From contig NZ_RBKS01000001.1 of NCBI RefSeq assembly GCF_003634555.1, positions 1,116,001-1,180,000 of the forward strand: a DNA stretch of 64,000 bases, given 5' to 3'. The DNA comes from Frondihabitans australicus (lineage in GTDB: Bacteria; Actinomycetota; Actinomycetes; Actinomycetales; Microbacteriaceae). The notes under the pieces were generated by a model that searched no databases, was not told the DNA's origin, and was given only the letters and a program-made list of their open reading frames with translations. The position numbers and the translations under genes are program-made. Shown piece by piece: positions 55,767 to 63,598 of the stretch (position 1 is its first letter; every line of letters begins with the position of its first letter).

Positions 55767-55839
55767 GGGCCTTTAGCTCAGTTGGTAGAGCGCCACGTTT
55801 ACACCGTGGATGTCATCGGTTCGAGCCCGGTAGGGCCCA
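55767..55839 (+). tRNA. tRNA-Val (anticodon TAC)
   Basis: The 73 bases fold fully: acceptor GGGCCTT/AGGGCCC with one G-U pair, D arm AGCTCAGTTGGTAGAGC, anticodon stem CCACG/CGTGG with loop TTTACAC (TAC), variable loop, and T arm with TTCGAGC. The discriminator is A and the 3' CCA is not encoded. The 279-base gap before it shows no gene. Confidence 0.95.
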
Positions 55840-55919
55840 CTCACACCTACGTCGTTCTGCCTATGGCCGGCGGCTCGGCCACGAGCGAGAGTTCCTCCAC
55901 ATCAGTGAGGAGGAACACC

Positions 55920-56435
55920 ATGACCGGAACAGCCCTCTCGACCCTGCTCGTGGGCATCGCCTCGGCCGCCGTGGCGGCACTCGGCGCGGTGCTCGGGGTG
56001 AGCCGCCGTCGTTCGCGGATCAAGCTCCTCGAGCGGCTGGCGAAGCTCGAGCCCTCCCTCGACGGCGAGGCGCTCGTCGCCGTCAAGAAGCTGCAGGCGG
56101 TGCTCGCGGCGAAGCTGCTGGCGCACTACGCGTTCCCGGCCTCGGCGACGATCCGGAATGCGGCCCTCGGCTGCGTCGGTGTCGGCGCACTCGGTGTCCT
56201 GGCCTGGGAGTGGCTCGACTTCACCGCGAGGAGCAACGCGCCGCTCGCGATGGAGTGCGCTCTGGCCGTGTCGGCGCTTGCCGCGGTGCTGGCAGTCGTG
56301 CTGTTCGGGCTGTGGCCGCTGCTCCTGCACTCGGAACGACGTCAGAGCCGGCTCGCGCCCGTGGCCCCACCCACCGCGGAAGGCGCGCAACCTTCCGGAG
56401 AGACCCCTGTCAGAGCCGAGACCAGCCCCGCCTGA
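55920..56435 (+). CDS. hypothetical membrane protein
   Basis: A 171-aa product with an excellent GAGGAGGA ribosome site. One helix at residues 4-26, a basic cytoplasmic helical region (RRRSRIKLLERLAKLEP), then two helices at about 83-100 and 112-135, and a Pro/Glu-rich tail. No family is recognised. It starts 81 bases after the tRNA. Confidence 0.65.
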   Translation: MTGTALSTLLVGIASAAVAALGAVLGVSRRRSRIKLLERLAKLEPSLDGEALVAVKKLQAVLAAKLLAHYAFPASATIRNAALGCVGVGALGVLAWEWLDFTARSNAPLAMECALAVSALAAVLAVVLFGLWPLLLHSERRQSRLAPVAPPTAEGAQPSGETPVRAETSPA

Positions 56436-56556
56436 CGCTGCCGTTTCGGCAGGCCCCGACGGCAACAGCGACGGCACGGCATTTGACGCAGGAGCAGCGG
56501 ATCCACTTTCGTAAGCGGATCCCCACCGCGCACCGCCGCCTCCCGAGGAGTCGCCC

Positions 56557-58041
56557 ATGACCCAGTCGCCGGACACCGCCACCCGCTCCACCCGCTCGAT
56601 CGAGGTCCGCTCGATCGACTACGTGCCCCGCAGCGAGCGGCACGGGAAGGTGTGGCACATCGGCCCGCTGTGGTTCATGTGCAACGCGCAGATCACCACG
56701 CTGGCCATCGGCGTCGTGAGCTTCGTCGACGGCGGCAACCTGATCTGGTCGCTGATCGCGATCGTGCTCGGCCTCATCATCGGCACGTTCTTCATGGCGG
56801 CGCACTCGTCGCAGGGCCCGCAGCTGGGGCTGCCGCAGATGATCCAGTCGCGGCCGCAGTTCGGCTACATCGGCGCGCTGCTCGTGTGGCTGTTCGCGTT
56901 CCTGCAGTACGCCGGCTTCAACATCTTCAACACGGTGCTCGCCGGCGAGGCGATCGGCACCGCCATCCACACGGCGACGGGCCTCAACCCGCTCTGGTTC
57001 TGGATCGTCACGGTCGTGAGCGCGGTCATCGCCATCGCCGGCTACGACCTCATCCACCGCATGGAGCGCTACCTCAGCTACCTCACGATCGCCGCCCTGG
57101 CCCTGCTCACCCTCGCGGGCATCACGCACCTGCACCTGCCGGCGGGCTCGTTCGACCTGGGGCACTTCTCGCCGCTGGCGTTCTTCGCGCAGCTCTCCGT
57201 CGTCGCCGGGTACCAGATCTCGTGGGCGATCTACGTCTCCGACTACTCGCGCTACCTGCCCGCCACCACGCCGACCAGCCAGACGTTCCGCTGGACGTTC
57301 TGGGGCTCGGCCGTCGGGGGCGCCTGGATGATCTTCCTCGGTGCCTACCTCGCCGCGGCGGTGAAGAACTTCGACGCCGGCGACCCGATCCCGGCCATCG
57401 AGCAGGTCTCGAACGACCTGTTCCCCGGCTTCGGAACCATCGCCCTGCTCATCTTCGCGTTCGGGCTCATCGCCGTGATCGTCCTGAACATGTACGGCGG
57501 GTCGCTCACCCTCATCTCGTCGATCGACAGCGTCAAGAAGGTCAACCCGACGCTGCTCGTCCGCATCGTCACGGTCGTGATCACGGCGCTCATCTCGGGC
57601 GTGCTGGCGCTGTTCGCGTCCAGCAACTTCGCGACGAACTTCTCGTCGTTCCTGGTGCTGGTGCTCTACTTCTTCATCCCGTGGACGGCCGTCAACCTGA
57701 CCGACTTCTTCATCGTCCGCCGCGGGCACTACGCCATCGCCGAGATCTTCAAGCCGTCCGGCATCTACCGCCGCTGGGGCTGGGCCGGCATCGCGTCCTA
57801 CCTGATCGGCTTCGTCTGCATGACGCCGTTCTTCAACACGGCCTTCTACGTGGGCTTCATCGCCAAGGCCATGGGCGGTGTCGACATCTCGCTGTTCATC
57901 GGGCTCCCGATCGCGGGAGGCCTGTACTGGATCTTCACCCGCGGCCTCGACCTCGACGCCGAGCGGAGGCTCGCCGACGCGCAGGCCGCCGAGCTGGAGG
58001 ACGCCGCGGAGCACCACCTCGCCGACGGAGCAGCCGTCTGA
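56557..58041 (+). CDS. purine-cytosine permease (NCS1 family)
   Basis: A 494-aa product with 12 helices. NCS1 features: WHIGPLWFMCNAQITTLAIGV in TM1, SRPQFGYIGALLVWL, and YVSDYSRYLP in TM6. It imports a nucleobase or related compound with H+ or Na+. Cytosine or a purine is likely, but no catabolic gene lies nearby to tell. The 121 bases before it contain two direct GCGGATCC copies and one CGCAGGAGC nonamer but no proven promoter. Confidence 0.9.
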   Translation: MTQSPDTATRSTRSIEVRSIDYVPRSERHGKVWHIGPLWFMCNAQITTLAIGVVSFVDGGNLIWSLIAIVLGLIIGTFFMAAHSSQGPQLGLPQMIQSRPQFGYIGALLVWLFAFLQYAGFNIFNTVLAGEAIGTAIHTATGLNPLWFWIVTVVSAVIAIAGYDLIHRMERYLSYLTIAALALLTLAGITHLHLPAGSFDLGHFSPLAFFAQLSVVAGYQISWAIYVSDYSRYLPATTPTSQTFRWTFWGSAVGGAWMIFLGAYLAAAVKNFDAGDPIPAIEQVSNDLFPGFGTIALLIFAFGLIAVIVLNMYGGSLTLISSIDSVKKVNPTLLVRIVTVVITALISGVLALFASSNFATNFSSFLVLVLYFFIPWTAVNLTDFFIVRRGHYAIAEIFKPSGIYRRWGWAGIASYLIGFVCMTPFFNTAFYVGFIAKAMGGVDISLFIGLPIAGGLYWIFTRGLDLDAERRLADAQAAELEDAAEHHLADGAAV

Positions 58042-58075
58042 CGGCCACCGTCGGATCCTGCGGCAGGATGGATGC

Positions 58076-58888
58076 GTGACCACCGACGACGACGCCACCC
58101 GAGCCCGCCTGCTCGCCGCCTACGACGAGCAGCTCCGCACCGACGCCGAGACGCCGAGTGCCGTCTCGGTCGAACGGCTCGGCCCGCTGCGGCTCGTCAC
58201 GTTCGCCAGCGGCCGAGGGTTCATCACGTATCAGTCGCTCGGTGACCTCGGCGAGCCCGAGATCGCGGCCCTCGTGCCCGAGGCCTTCGCTCACTACACG
58301 GCGGACGAGACCATCACGTCGGTCGAGTGGAAGACCCGCGGCCACGACCGCGCGCCGGGGCTGCACGAAGCCCTGCTCGCGAACGGGTTCCGGCCCGACG
58401 ACCCCGAGTCGATCATGATCGGCGATGCGCAGGATCTGATCGCCGACGTCCCGCTGCCACCCGGCGTCGCGCTGTGCCGGGTCACCGACGCCGCCGGCGT
58501 CCGCGCCATGTGCGCCATGGAGGCGGGCGTCTTCGGCGACACAGCGGAAGATGCGGCGGGCATGGAGGCGGCGACCCTCGCGAGATTCGCCCGCGACCCC
58601 GACATGGAGCTCTGGGTAGCCCTCGCCGGTGACACCGTGGTCTGCGCGGGGCGGCTCGAGCCCGTACCCGGCACGTCGTTCGCCGGGATCTGGGGCGGGG
58701 CGACGCTGCCCGAGTGGCGGCGCAAGGGCATCTACCGCGCACTCACCGCGGCTCGGGCACGGTCGGCCGTCGCCCTCGGCAAGACGCTGATCCACAGCGA
58801 CTCGACGGAGTTTTCGCGGCCCATCCTCGAGCGCTCAGGGCTGCTCAAGGTGTCGACGACGACCCCGTACGTCTGGAAGCGGGGCTAG
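58076..58888 (+). CDS. GNAT family N-acetyltransferase
   Basis: A 270-aa product. The acetyl-CoA binding loop is LPEWRRKGIYRALTAAR (about residues 211-227, the R-x-x-G-x-A/G motif as RRKGIY). The N-terminal half is less conserved, as in double-module GNATs. GTG 58076 with GGATGGA ribosome site, 34 bases after the permease. Acceptor unknown. Confidence 0.88.
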   Translation: MTTDDDATRARLLAAYDEQLRTDAETPSAVSVERLGPLRLVTFASGRGFITYQSLGDLGEPEIAALVPEAFAHYTADETITSVEWKTRGHDRAPGLHEALLANGFRPDDPESIMIGDAQDLIADVPLPPGVALCRVTDAAGVRAMCAMEAGVFGDTAEDAAGMEAATLARFARDPDMELWVALAGDTVVCAGRLEPVPGTSFAGIWGGATLPEWRRKGIYRALTAARARSAVALGKTLIHSDSTEFSRPILERSGLLKVSTTTPYVWKRG

Positions 58889-58900
58889 CGCTGCGACCGC

Positions 58901-58968
58901 CGAGACACGCCTGACCCGACGCGAACGGGCCCCGCAGACGACGAATCTGTCGGGTCGCGGGTGTCTCG
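58901..58968. terminator. long hairpin between convergent GNAT and VOC genes
   Basis: 20-base arms (58901-58920 and 58949-58968) with two mismatches and a 28-base loop; outermost CGAGACAC. It sits exactly between converging stops, suggesting a bidirectional terminator. Confidence 0.6.
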
Positions 58969-58980
58969 ACGCGCGGGTCG

Positions 58981-59703
58981 TCAGCGCCCGGCGGACAGGT
59001 GGAACAGGTTCCCGTCGGGGGAGGCGAGCACGGGGGCCGAGGCGCTGTCGTCGACGACGCGCGCTCCGAGGGCGACGAGGCGAGCGGTCTCGGCACGGAG
59101 GGCGTCGGCTCCTGCGCCCTCGACCTCGAGCGCCAACCGCCAGCGATTCGGCTCGTGACGCTCGTCGATCGGCGGGCCGCCCCAGGTGATCTTGGGGCCG
59201 CCGGCGGGGGAGCGGACTGCGGTCTCCTCGTCCTGGTCCCAGACGAGCGGCCAGTCGAGCGCGGCCGCCCAGAAGTACCCCTCGGCCTGCGTGCCGTCGG
59301 ACGACAGGGCCCCGATCCGGCCGCAGTCGGCGAGGAAGGAGTTGCCTGGCTCGACGACGCAGAACTCGTCGCCCTCGGGGTCGGCGAGCACGACGTGGAG
59401 CTCTTCGGGCAGCTGCCCGACGTCGATGTGGCGGCCGCCGAGGGCGAGGGCGTGGGCGACCTGCTGATCCTGCGCCTCCTGCGACTCGGAGGTCACGTCG
59501 AAGTGCATCTGGTTCTTCTCGCGCTTCGGCGTCGCGGCCGCCACGAACACGAGGTCGAAGCCGGTGTCGTCGGGCGGAACGAGGGTCGCCGAGCCGTCGC
59601 CGTCGACACGCGGCTCGGGCCAGTCGAACAGCTCGGCCCAGAACCGCGCGGACGCGGCGGGGTCGAGCGCGTCGATGCGGAGAGCAACCAGTCGGGCGGA
59701 CAT
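58981..59703 (-). CDS. VOC family protein, two-domain
   Basis: A 240-aa product with two glyoxalase-type repeats (residues 3-125 and 130-240: LRIDALDPAASARFWAELFDWPE; RWRLALEVEGAGADALRAETARL). DPEGDEFCVVEPG and SPDGNLFHL are the paired C-terminal strands. Small-molecule binding or resistance is the typical role. The second repeat has an AGAG linker built on CGCAGGAGC (59108). Confidence 0.88.
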   Translation of the reverse strand: MSARLVALRIDALDPAASARFWAELFDWPEPRVDGDGSATLVPPDDTGFDLVFVAAATPKREKNQMHFDVTSESQEAQDQQVAHALALGGRHIDVGQLPEELHVVLADPEGDEFCVVEPGNSFLADCGRIGALSSDGTQAEGYFWAAALDWPLVWDQDEETAVRSPAGGPKITWGGPPIDERHEPNRWRLALEVEGAGADALRAETARLVALGARVVDDSASAPVLASPDGNLFHLSAGR

Positions 59704-59758
59704 GCCGCGACCCTACGCCGCCTGCGACGGGCAGGGCGCACGCGAGACTCGGTCCGAA

Positions 59759-60265
59759 CTAGCCGACGCTGGGCGGGGCGACGCGCACGCGCTCGATCGC
59801 CTCGTCGGGGAAGATGTCACGCGGCAGGATCGACCAGACCCGCACGTTCCGATTCAGCAGCAGCACCCACCTGCCCTGCACGGCGACCCGGCGGAACGCG
59901 CCGTAGTCGTGTCGCACCACGCCCCGCGGAGTCGTGACGGTGAATCCGGCGTACCCGAACGCGGTCGTCACCAGCGAGCCCGGCTGGTACGACGTGCGGA
60001 TGCTGCGCGACGACCGCCGGATGTTCAGCCCGTAGACGAGCGTGAACGCGGCGATGATGAAGAGCCCGTAGAGCAGGAGCCCGAGGTCGTGGCTGCCGAA
60101 GCTCGAGATGAGCATCACGACCGCCAGCAGTCCGCCGATCCAGACGAACGGCTGCCGGACGAGCGCGAACCGGGCGAACGTCCGCACCAGGTCGTCGAGG
60201 TCGGCTGGCCGCACCTGCCACTGCCGCACGCCGCTGTCGAGGGTCGGGCCGGTCGCGTCGCTCAT
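59759..60265 (-). CDS. membrane protein, YcxB-like
   Basis: A 168-aa product from ATG 60265. Two adjacent helices (about 42-62 and 65-85) are followed by a PH-like beta domain (FGYAGFTVTTPRGVVRHDYGAFRRV, ILPRDIFPDEAIERV), the layout of YcxB-like proteins. Function unknown. It lies 55 bases upstream of the VOC gene on the same strand. Confidence 0.75.
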   Translation of the reverse strand: MSDATGPTLDSGVRQWQVRPADLDDLVRTFARFALVRQPFVWIGGLLAVVMLISSFGSHDLGLLLYGLFIIAAFTLVYGLNIRRSSRSIRTSYQPGSLVTTAFGYAGFTVTTPRGVVRHDYGAFRRVAVQGRWVLLLNRNVRVWSILPRDIFPDEAIERVRVAPPSVG

Positions 60266-60370
60266 CCAGCCATCGTACGAGGGCGCCGGTGGCGGCGCGG
60301 CCACGGGCCGGCGCGCGGCGGTGGTGGGGCCGTCGACGACTCGGGCGAGCGACAGCCCGGGCCTTCGGAG

Positions 60371-61390
60371 TCAGACGGCGCCGCGCGAGGAGACAGGGCG
60401 GCGGCGGAGTCCCGGATCCTGCAGCGACGGCGGCACGTAGGCCTGGTCGAGCGTGCCGATGTCGGTGCCGGGAGGGACGATCGCGTCGATCCGATCGAGC
60501 AGGTCGTCGTCGAGCACCGTGTCGACCCCGGCGAGGAGGTCGTCGAGCTGCTCCATGGTGCGGGCGCCGAGCAGGGCGCTCGTGACGCCGGGGTGCGCGA
60601 TGACGAACGCCATGGCGAGGTGCGGCATCGAGATGCCCGCATCCGAAACCAGTGCGACGTACTCCTCGACAGCGTCGAGGCGCCGGGCGTCGCTGAACGA
60701 GGTGAGGAAGCGCGAGCGGATCACGTCGGTCTCCTGCCCGCGCCGCACCCGCCCGGTGAGCATGCCCTGGCCGAGCGGGCCCCAGGTGAGGATTCCCATG
60801 CCCGTGCGCTGCGCGACCGGCAGCACCTCGCGCTCGATGCCGCGGTTGAGCAGCGAGTAGGCGGGCTGCTCGGTGCGCAGACGCTCGTAGCCGCGTCGCT
60901 CGGAGATCGCGTGCGCCTCGACGATCTCGGAGGCGTCGAGGTTCGACGTGCCGAACGCCCTGATCTTGCCCTGACGGACGAGGTCGGTGAGGGCCGAGAG
61001 GGTCTCCTCCATGTCGGTCGCAGGATCCGGTCGGTGCAGCTGGTAGACGTCGATCCAGTCGGTCTGCAGCCGCTTCAGCGACCGCTCGACGGCCTGCATG
61101 ATCCAGCGCCTCGACGCTCCCGTGTGGTTCGGGTCGTCGTCGACCGGGCGCCCGAACTTCGTCGCCAGCACGACGGCGTCGCGGCGACCCTTGAGGGCGC
61201 GACCGACGACCTCCTCGGAGTCGGCGTACGCATCGGACGTGTCGACGAGGTTGATGCCGGCGTCGAGCGCGCGGTGGATGATGCGCTCGGACTCGGCCGG
61301 CTCGTTGCCCATGCTCGTGGCGAACATGAGGGCCCCGAGGGCGTAGGGGCTGACCTTGATGCCGGTGCGGCCGAGGGTGCGGTACTGCAT
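60371..61390 (-). CDS. aldo/keto reductase
   Basis: A 339-aa TIM-barrel product. Catalytic tetrad Asp50 (NLVDTSDAY), Tyr55, Lys78 (LATKFG) and His119 (YQLHRPD), with SNLD and an S/R-rich NADPH site near GARTMEQL. It reduces aldehydes or ketones with NADPH. Start ATG 61390 with GAGAAG ribosome site. Transcribed divergently from a TetR gene, which probably represses it. Confidence 0.92.
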   Translation of the reverse strand: MQYRTLGRTGIKVSPYALGALMFATSMGNEPAESERIIHRALDAGINLVDTSDAYADSEEVVGRALKGRRDAVVLATKFGRPVDDDPNHTGASRRWIMQAVERSLKRLQTDWIDVYQLHRPDPATDMEETLSALTDLVRQGKIRAFGTSNLDASEIVEAHAISERRGYERLRTEQPAYSLLNRGIEREVLPVAQRTGMGILTWGPLGQGMLTGRVRRGQETDVIRSRFLTSFSDARRLDAVEEYVALVSDAGISMPHLAMAFVIAHPGVTSALLGARTMEQLDDLLAGVDTVLDDDLLDRIDAIVPPGTDIGTLDQAYVPPSLQDPGLRRRPVSSRGAV

Positions 61391-61435
61391 GGCGGGCTTC
61401 TCTTTTCGTCGATCCTCCGGTACGCTCCTGCGAAA

Positions 61436-61450
61436 CGGAATGCTCTTCCG
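61436..61450. promoter_or_regulatory. TetR operator copy 1, CGGAA-N5-TTCCG
   Basis: Perfect palindrome overlapping the predicted transcription start of the aldo/keto reductase promoter. The same arms and spacer recur at 61459. Confidence 0.7.
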
Positions 61451-61452
61451 CA

Positions 61453-61481
61453 ACTATACGGAATGGCTTTCCGTTAAGCAA
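61453..61481 (-). promoter_or_regulatory. promoter of the aldo/keto reductase gene
   Basis: On the minus strand TTGCTT (61476-61481), a 17-base spacer and TATAGT (61453-61458). The spacer contains operator copy 2. Confidence 0.6.
61459..61473. promoter_or_regulatory. TetR operator copy 2, CGGAA-N5-TTCCG
   Basis: Second copy, 23 bases centre to centre from the first (about two helical turns). It fills the spacer of the aldo/keto reductase promoter and lies 26 bases before the TetR gene, so binding would block both. Confidence 0.7.
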
Positions 61482-61498
61482 CGACAGGATCCGACACC

Positions 61499-62062
61499 AT
61501 GCGCTCCGACGCCACCCGCAACGCCACCGCCGTCGTCGACGCCGCCCGCGCGGTGTTCGCCGACGAGGGCGTCGACGCGCCCGCGAAGCAGATCACCGAC
61601 GCCGCCGGCGTCGGCGTCGGCACTCTGTACCGGCACTTCCCTCGCCGCTCCGACCTCATCGTCGCCGTCCTGCAGCACGAGGTCGACGAGTGCATCGCGC
61701 TGGCCGAGACGCTCGCCGACGCGGCCGACCCGTGGGACGCCGTCGTGGCGTTCGTCGACCGGTTCACGAGGTTCGTCGGCACGAAGCAGGGTCTCGCCGA
61801 GGCGCTGCACTCGGGGGACGCGGCGTATGAGGGGCTGCCGGACCTTCTGCTCGGGCAGCTCACCCCGGCGTTCGCCGAGCTGCTCGCGCGTGCGGTCGAC
61901 AGCGGTGCGGCGCGGAGCGACGTGGAGGCGCGCGAGGTGCTGACCGGGGTGGCGATGCTGCAGCACGGGGTTCCCGGTGCTCCTGCGCCCCTCGCCCCGA
62001 CGCTCACCCGGGTGTTCGTCGACGGGCTGCGCACGTCGACTGCCATACCGGTCTCGCGCTAA
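61499..62062 (+). CDS. TetR family transcriptional regulator
   Basis: A 187-aa product with the TetR helix-turn-helix at residues 10-55 (AKQITDAAGVGVGTLYRHFPRRSDLIVAVL). The ligand domain resembles the SbtR-like group. The two CGGAA-N5-TTCCG palindromes in the divergent gap are its likely sites, giving control of itself and of the aldo/keto reductase. A CGCAGGAGC copy (reverse, 61979) encodes the GAPAP segment. Confidence 0.9.
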   Translation: MRSDATRNATAVVDAARAVFADEGVDAPAKQITDAAGVGVGTLYRHFPRRSDLIVAVLQHEVDECIALAETLADAADPWDAVVAFVDRFTRFVGTKQGLAEALHSGDAAYEGLPDLLLGQLTPAFAELLARAVDSGAARSDVEAREVLTGVAMLQHGVPGAPAPLAPTLTRVFVDGLRTSTAIPVSR

Positions 62063-62071
62063 CCTCGGCCC

Positions 62072-62320
62072 ATGACCGAGAAGGTGACCGGGCCGGCCTC
62101 GTACTTCCCGTCGATCGAGAAGAAGTACGGCCAACCCATGCAGCACTGGTTCGACCTCGTCGAGGCGGCGCCGGTGTCGAAGCACATGGAGATCGTGTCG
62201 TGGCTGAAGACCGAGCACGGGCTCGGCCACGGGCACGCCAACGCGATCGTCGGCTACGTGAAGCAGCGGCAGGCCGCCGGTGCAACGGGCGCCGCCGGGT
62301 CGGGCACTGCCGGCTCATGA
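62072..62320 (+). CDS. DUF4287 domain protein
   Basis: An 82-aa product: YFPSIEKKYGQPMQHWFDLV and HMEIVSWLKTEHGLGHGHANAIVGYV match DUF4287, which is predicted to be DNA- or nucleotide-associated. It ends in a Gly/Ala tail. It starts nine bases after the TetR stop and overlaps the next gene by four bases (ATGA). Confidence 0.85.
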   Translation: MTEKVTGPASYFPSIEKKYGQPMQHWFDLVEAAPVSKHMEIVSWLKTEHGLGHGHANAIVGYVKQRQAAGATGAAGSGTAGS

Positions 62321-62838
62321 CGCTGCCCGCCCTGCCGCGGAACGCCGGTCGCGAGGACGCCGAGCGGGCGCGGTTCCCTCGGCGGAGCCGCCTCGCCAGG
62401 GCGCTGGTCTGGGCGACGGTGGGGGCTCTCGTCGTGGAGCTCGGGACGCTCGTCGTCGGTGCGGCGACCTTCGGCAAGGGCGCCCTCGTCGTCGCGACCG
62501 CGGCACCGGCTCTCATCGCGGTCGTCGGCGGAGCCGCTCTCGCCTGGCGCGCGTTCGTCGAGAAGGCGGCCGCGCCCCGGCTGACCGCGGCGCTCGTCAT
62601 GACGGCCACGATCTGGGTCGCGTGCACAATCGCCGTCCTGCAGGGGATGAATGTCGCGTTCAATTACGGCGAGAGCACGCTGCCGAACCCCGCTCCGCGC
62701 TGGCTCGACGTCTTCATGACCGCCGCCTTCGTGCCAGGAGCCCTGGCGCTCGTCGCCTCCGTCGCGCTCTTCATCGTGCGTGCGGCCCGCACCGGATCGT
62801 CCCACCGCGCGGCGCCGGCCGAGTACCGGCGGCGCTGA
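62317..62838 (+). CDS. hypothetical membrane protein
   Basis: A 173-aa product with four predicted helices (about 27-45, 50-72, 84-104, 128-150), basic at both ends. No family recognised. ATG 62317 overlaps the DUF4287 stop, so the two are coupled. Confidence 0.7.
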   Translation: MTLPALPRNAGREDAERARFPRRSRLARALVWATVGALVVELGTLVVGAATFGKGALVVATAAPALIAVVGGAALAWRAFVEKAAAPRLTAALVMTATIWVACTIAVLQGMNVAFNYGESTLPNPAPRWLDVFMTAAFVPGALALVASVALFIVRAARTGSSHRAAPAEYRRR

Positions 62839-62868
62839 CGTCGCCTCCGGCCCGCAAGGAGCGCCGTG

Positions 62869-62908
62869 TGACGCAAGGAGTGGCTTCGTGACGCCACTCC
62901 GTGCGTGA
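62869..62908. terminator. imperfect hairpin around GGAGTGGC/GCCACTCC
   Basis: Core arms 62877-62884 and 62893-62900 with outer pairing of TGACGCA to TGCGTGA, 31 bases after the membrane protein stop. The GAGTGGC arm recalls the hairpins at 39995 and 63494. Confidence 0.45.
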
Positions 62909-63026
62909 AACGGCACTCCTCGTTCGAGTCCGGGCGAGTTGACGCACGCCGGGCCGACTAGATCGCCCGGAGTGCGTGCAGTCGCCCGGGATCGCCGTGC
63001 CAACCGGCGCGTGCGAGAGTGGTCGC

Positions 63027-63455
63027 ATGAAGAGCAGGCGGCCGAGCATGCGCGACATCGTCGCCGACGTGGAGGCGCGCCCGCTCGACCCGAGCGACGA
63101 CCCGCGGCGCCGGTACGCCGGCGGCGTCAGCCCGGACGGCGACCTCTACGACCCGCAGGGGGTCGTGCTCACGGTGGTGGCCGAGGAGGTCGCCGGGAGC
63201 GACGCGGTGCGGATCCTGCGGACCGATGCCGGCGTGCGGATCGCGTGGGAGGGGTGCGGGTGCGGAGGTTCGCCGGAGTGCCGGATGAGCTGGCTTTCGC
63301 CGGGCGACGTCGAGATCCTGCGACTCGCCGGCTCCGAGCCCGAAGTCCTCGGCCGGGGGCGCACGCCCTCGTGGATCGACGTCTGGCGTGGCGAGGACGG
63401 TCGCCGCGTGCTCTTCGCGCACGGCGACGTGGGCTGGGGCGACGCCCTCGCCTGA
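63027..63455 (+). CDS. hypothetical protein
   Basis: A 142-aa soluble product with a short Cys cluster GCGCGGSPEC (about residues 80-93) that could bind a metal. Beta-rich flanks; no family recognised. ATG 63027 is used because it ends a 188-base gap; ribosome site weak. Two reverse CGCAGGATC copies (63212, 63314) lie within it. Confidence 0.55.
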   Translation: MKSRRPSMRDIVADVEARPLDPSDDPRRRYAGGVSPDGDLYDPQGVVLTVVAEEVAGSDAVRILRTDAGVRIAWEGCGCGGSPECRMSWLSPGDVEILRLAGSEPEVLGRGRTPSWIDVWRGEDGRRVLFAHGDVGWGDALA

Positions 63456-63493
63456 CGCCGGCCCGCTCCCGGCCTGCCGGGCCCTGCGTCCGG

Positions 63494-63551
63494 CGAGTGG
63501 CAAGAATCTGCTGATCGGGGCCCCTCCGCATCAGCAGTTTCCTGCCACTCG
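63494..63551. terminator. long hairpin between convergent genes
   Basis: 22-base arms (63494-63515 and 63530-63551) with two mismatches around a 14-base loop. The outer CGAGTGGCA matches the outer end of the hairpin at 39995. It sits between converging stops. Confidence 0.65.
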
Positions 63552-63598
63552 GCGGACGGATGAGGCGGGCGGGGCGAGGACGGCAGCGGACGGCAGCG

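Noticed and set aside
56496..56522. Two direct GCGGATCC copies before the cytosine permease, considered as operator or riboswitch part
   Set aside because: Only eight bases each, no aptamer-like pairing found; reported only within the permease entry.
34958..60090. Further GCAGGAGC/GCAGGATC words preceded by A, T or G (33882, 34958, 49031, 49850, 60073 and others)
   Set aside because: They lack the leading C of the nonamer and their number is closer to chance, so they were left out of the count.
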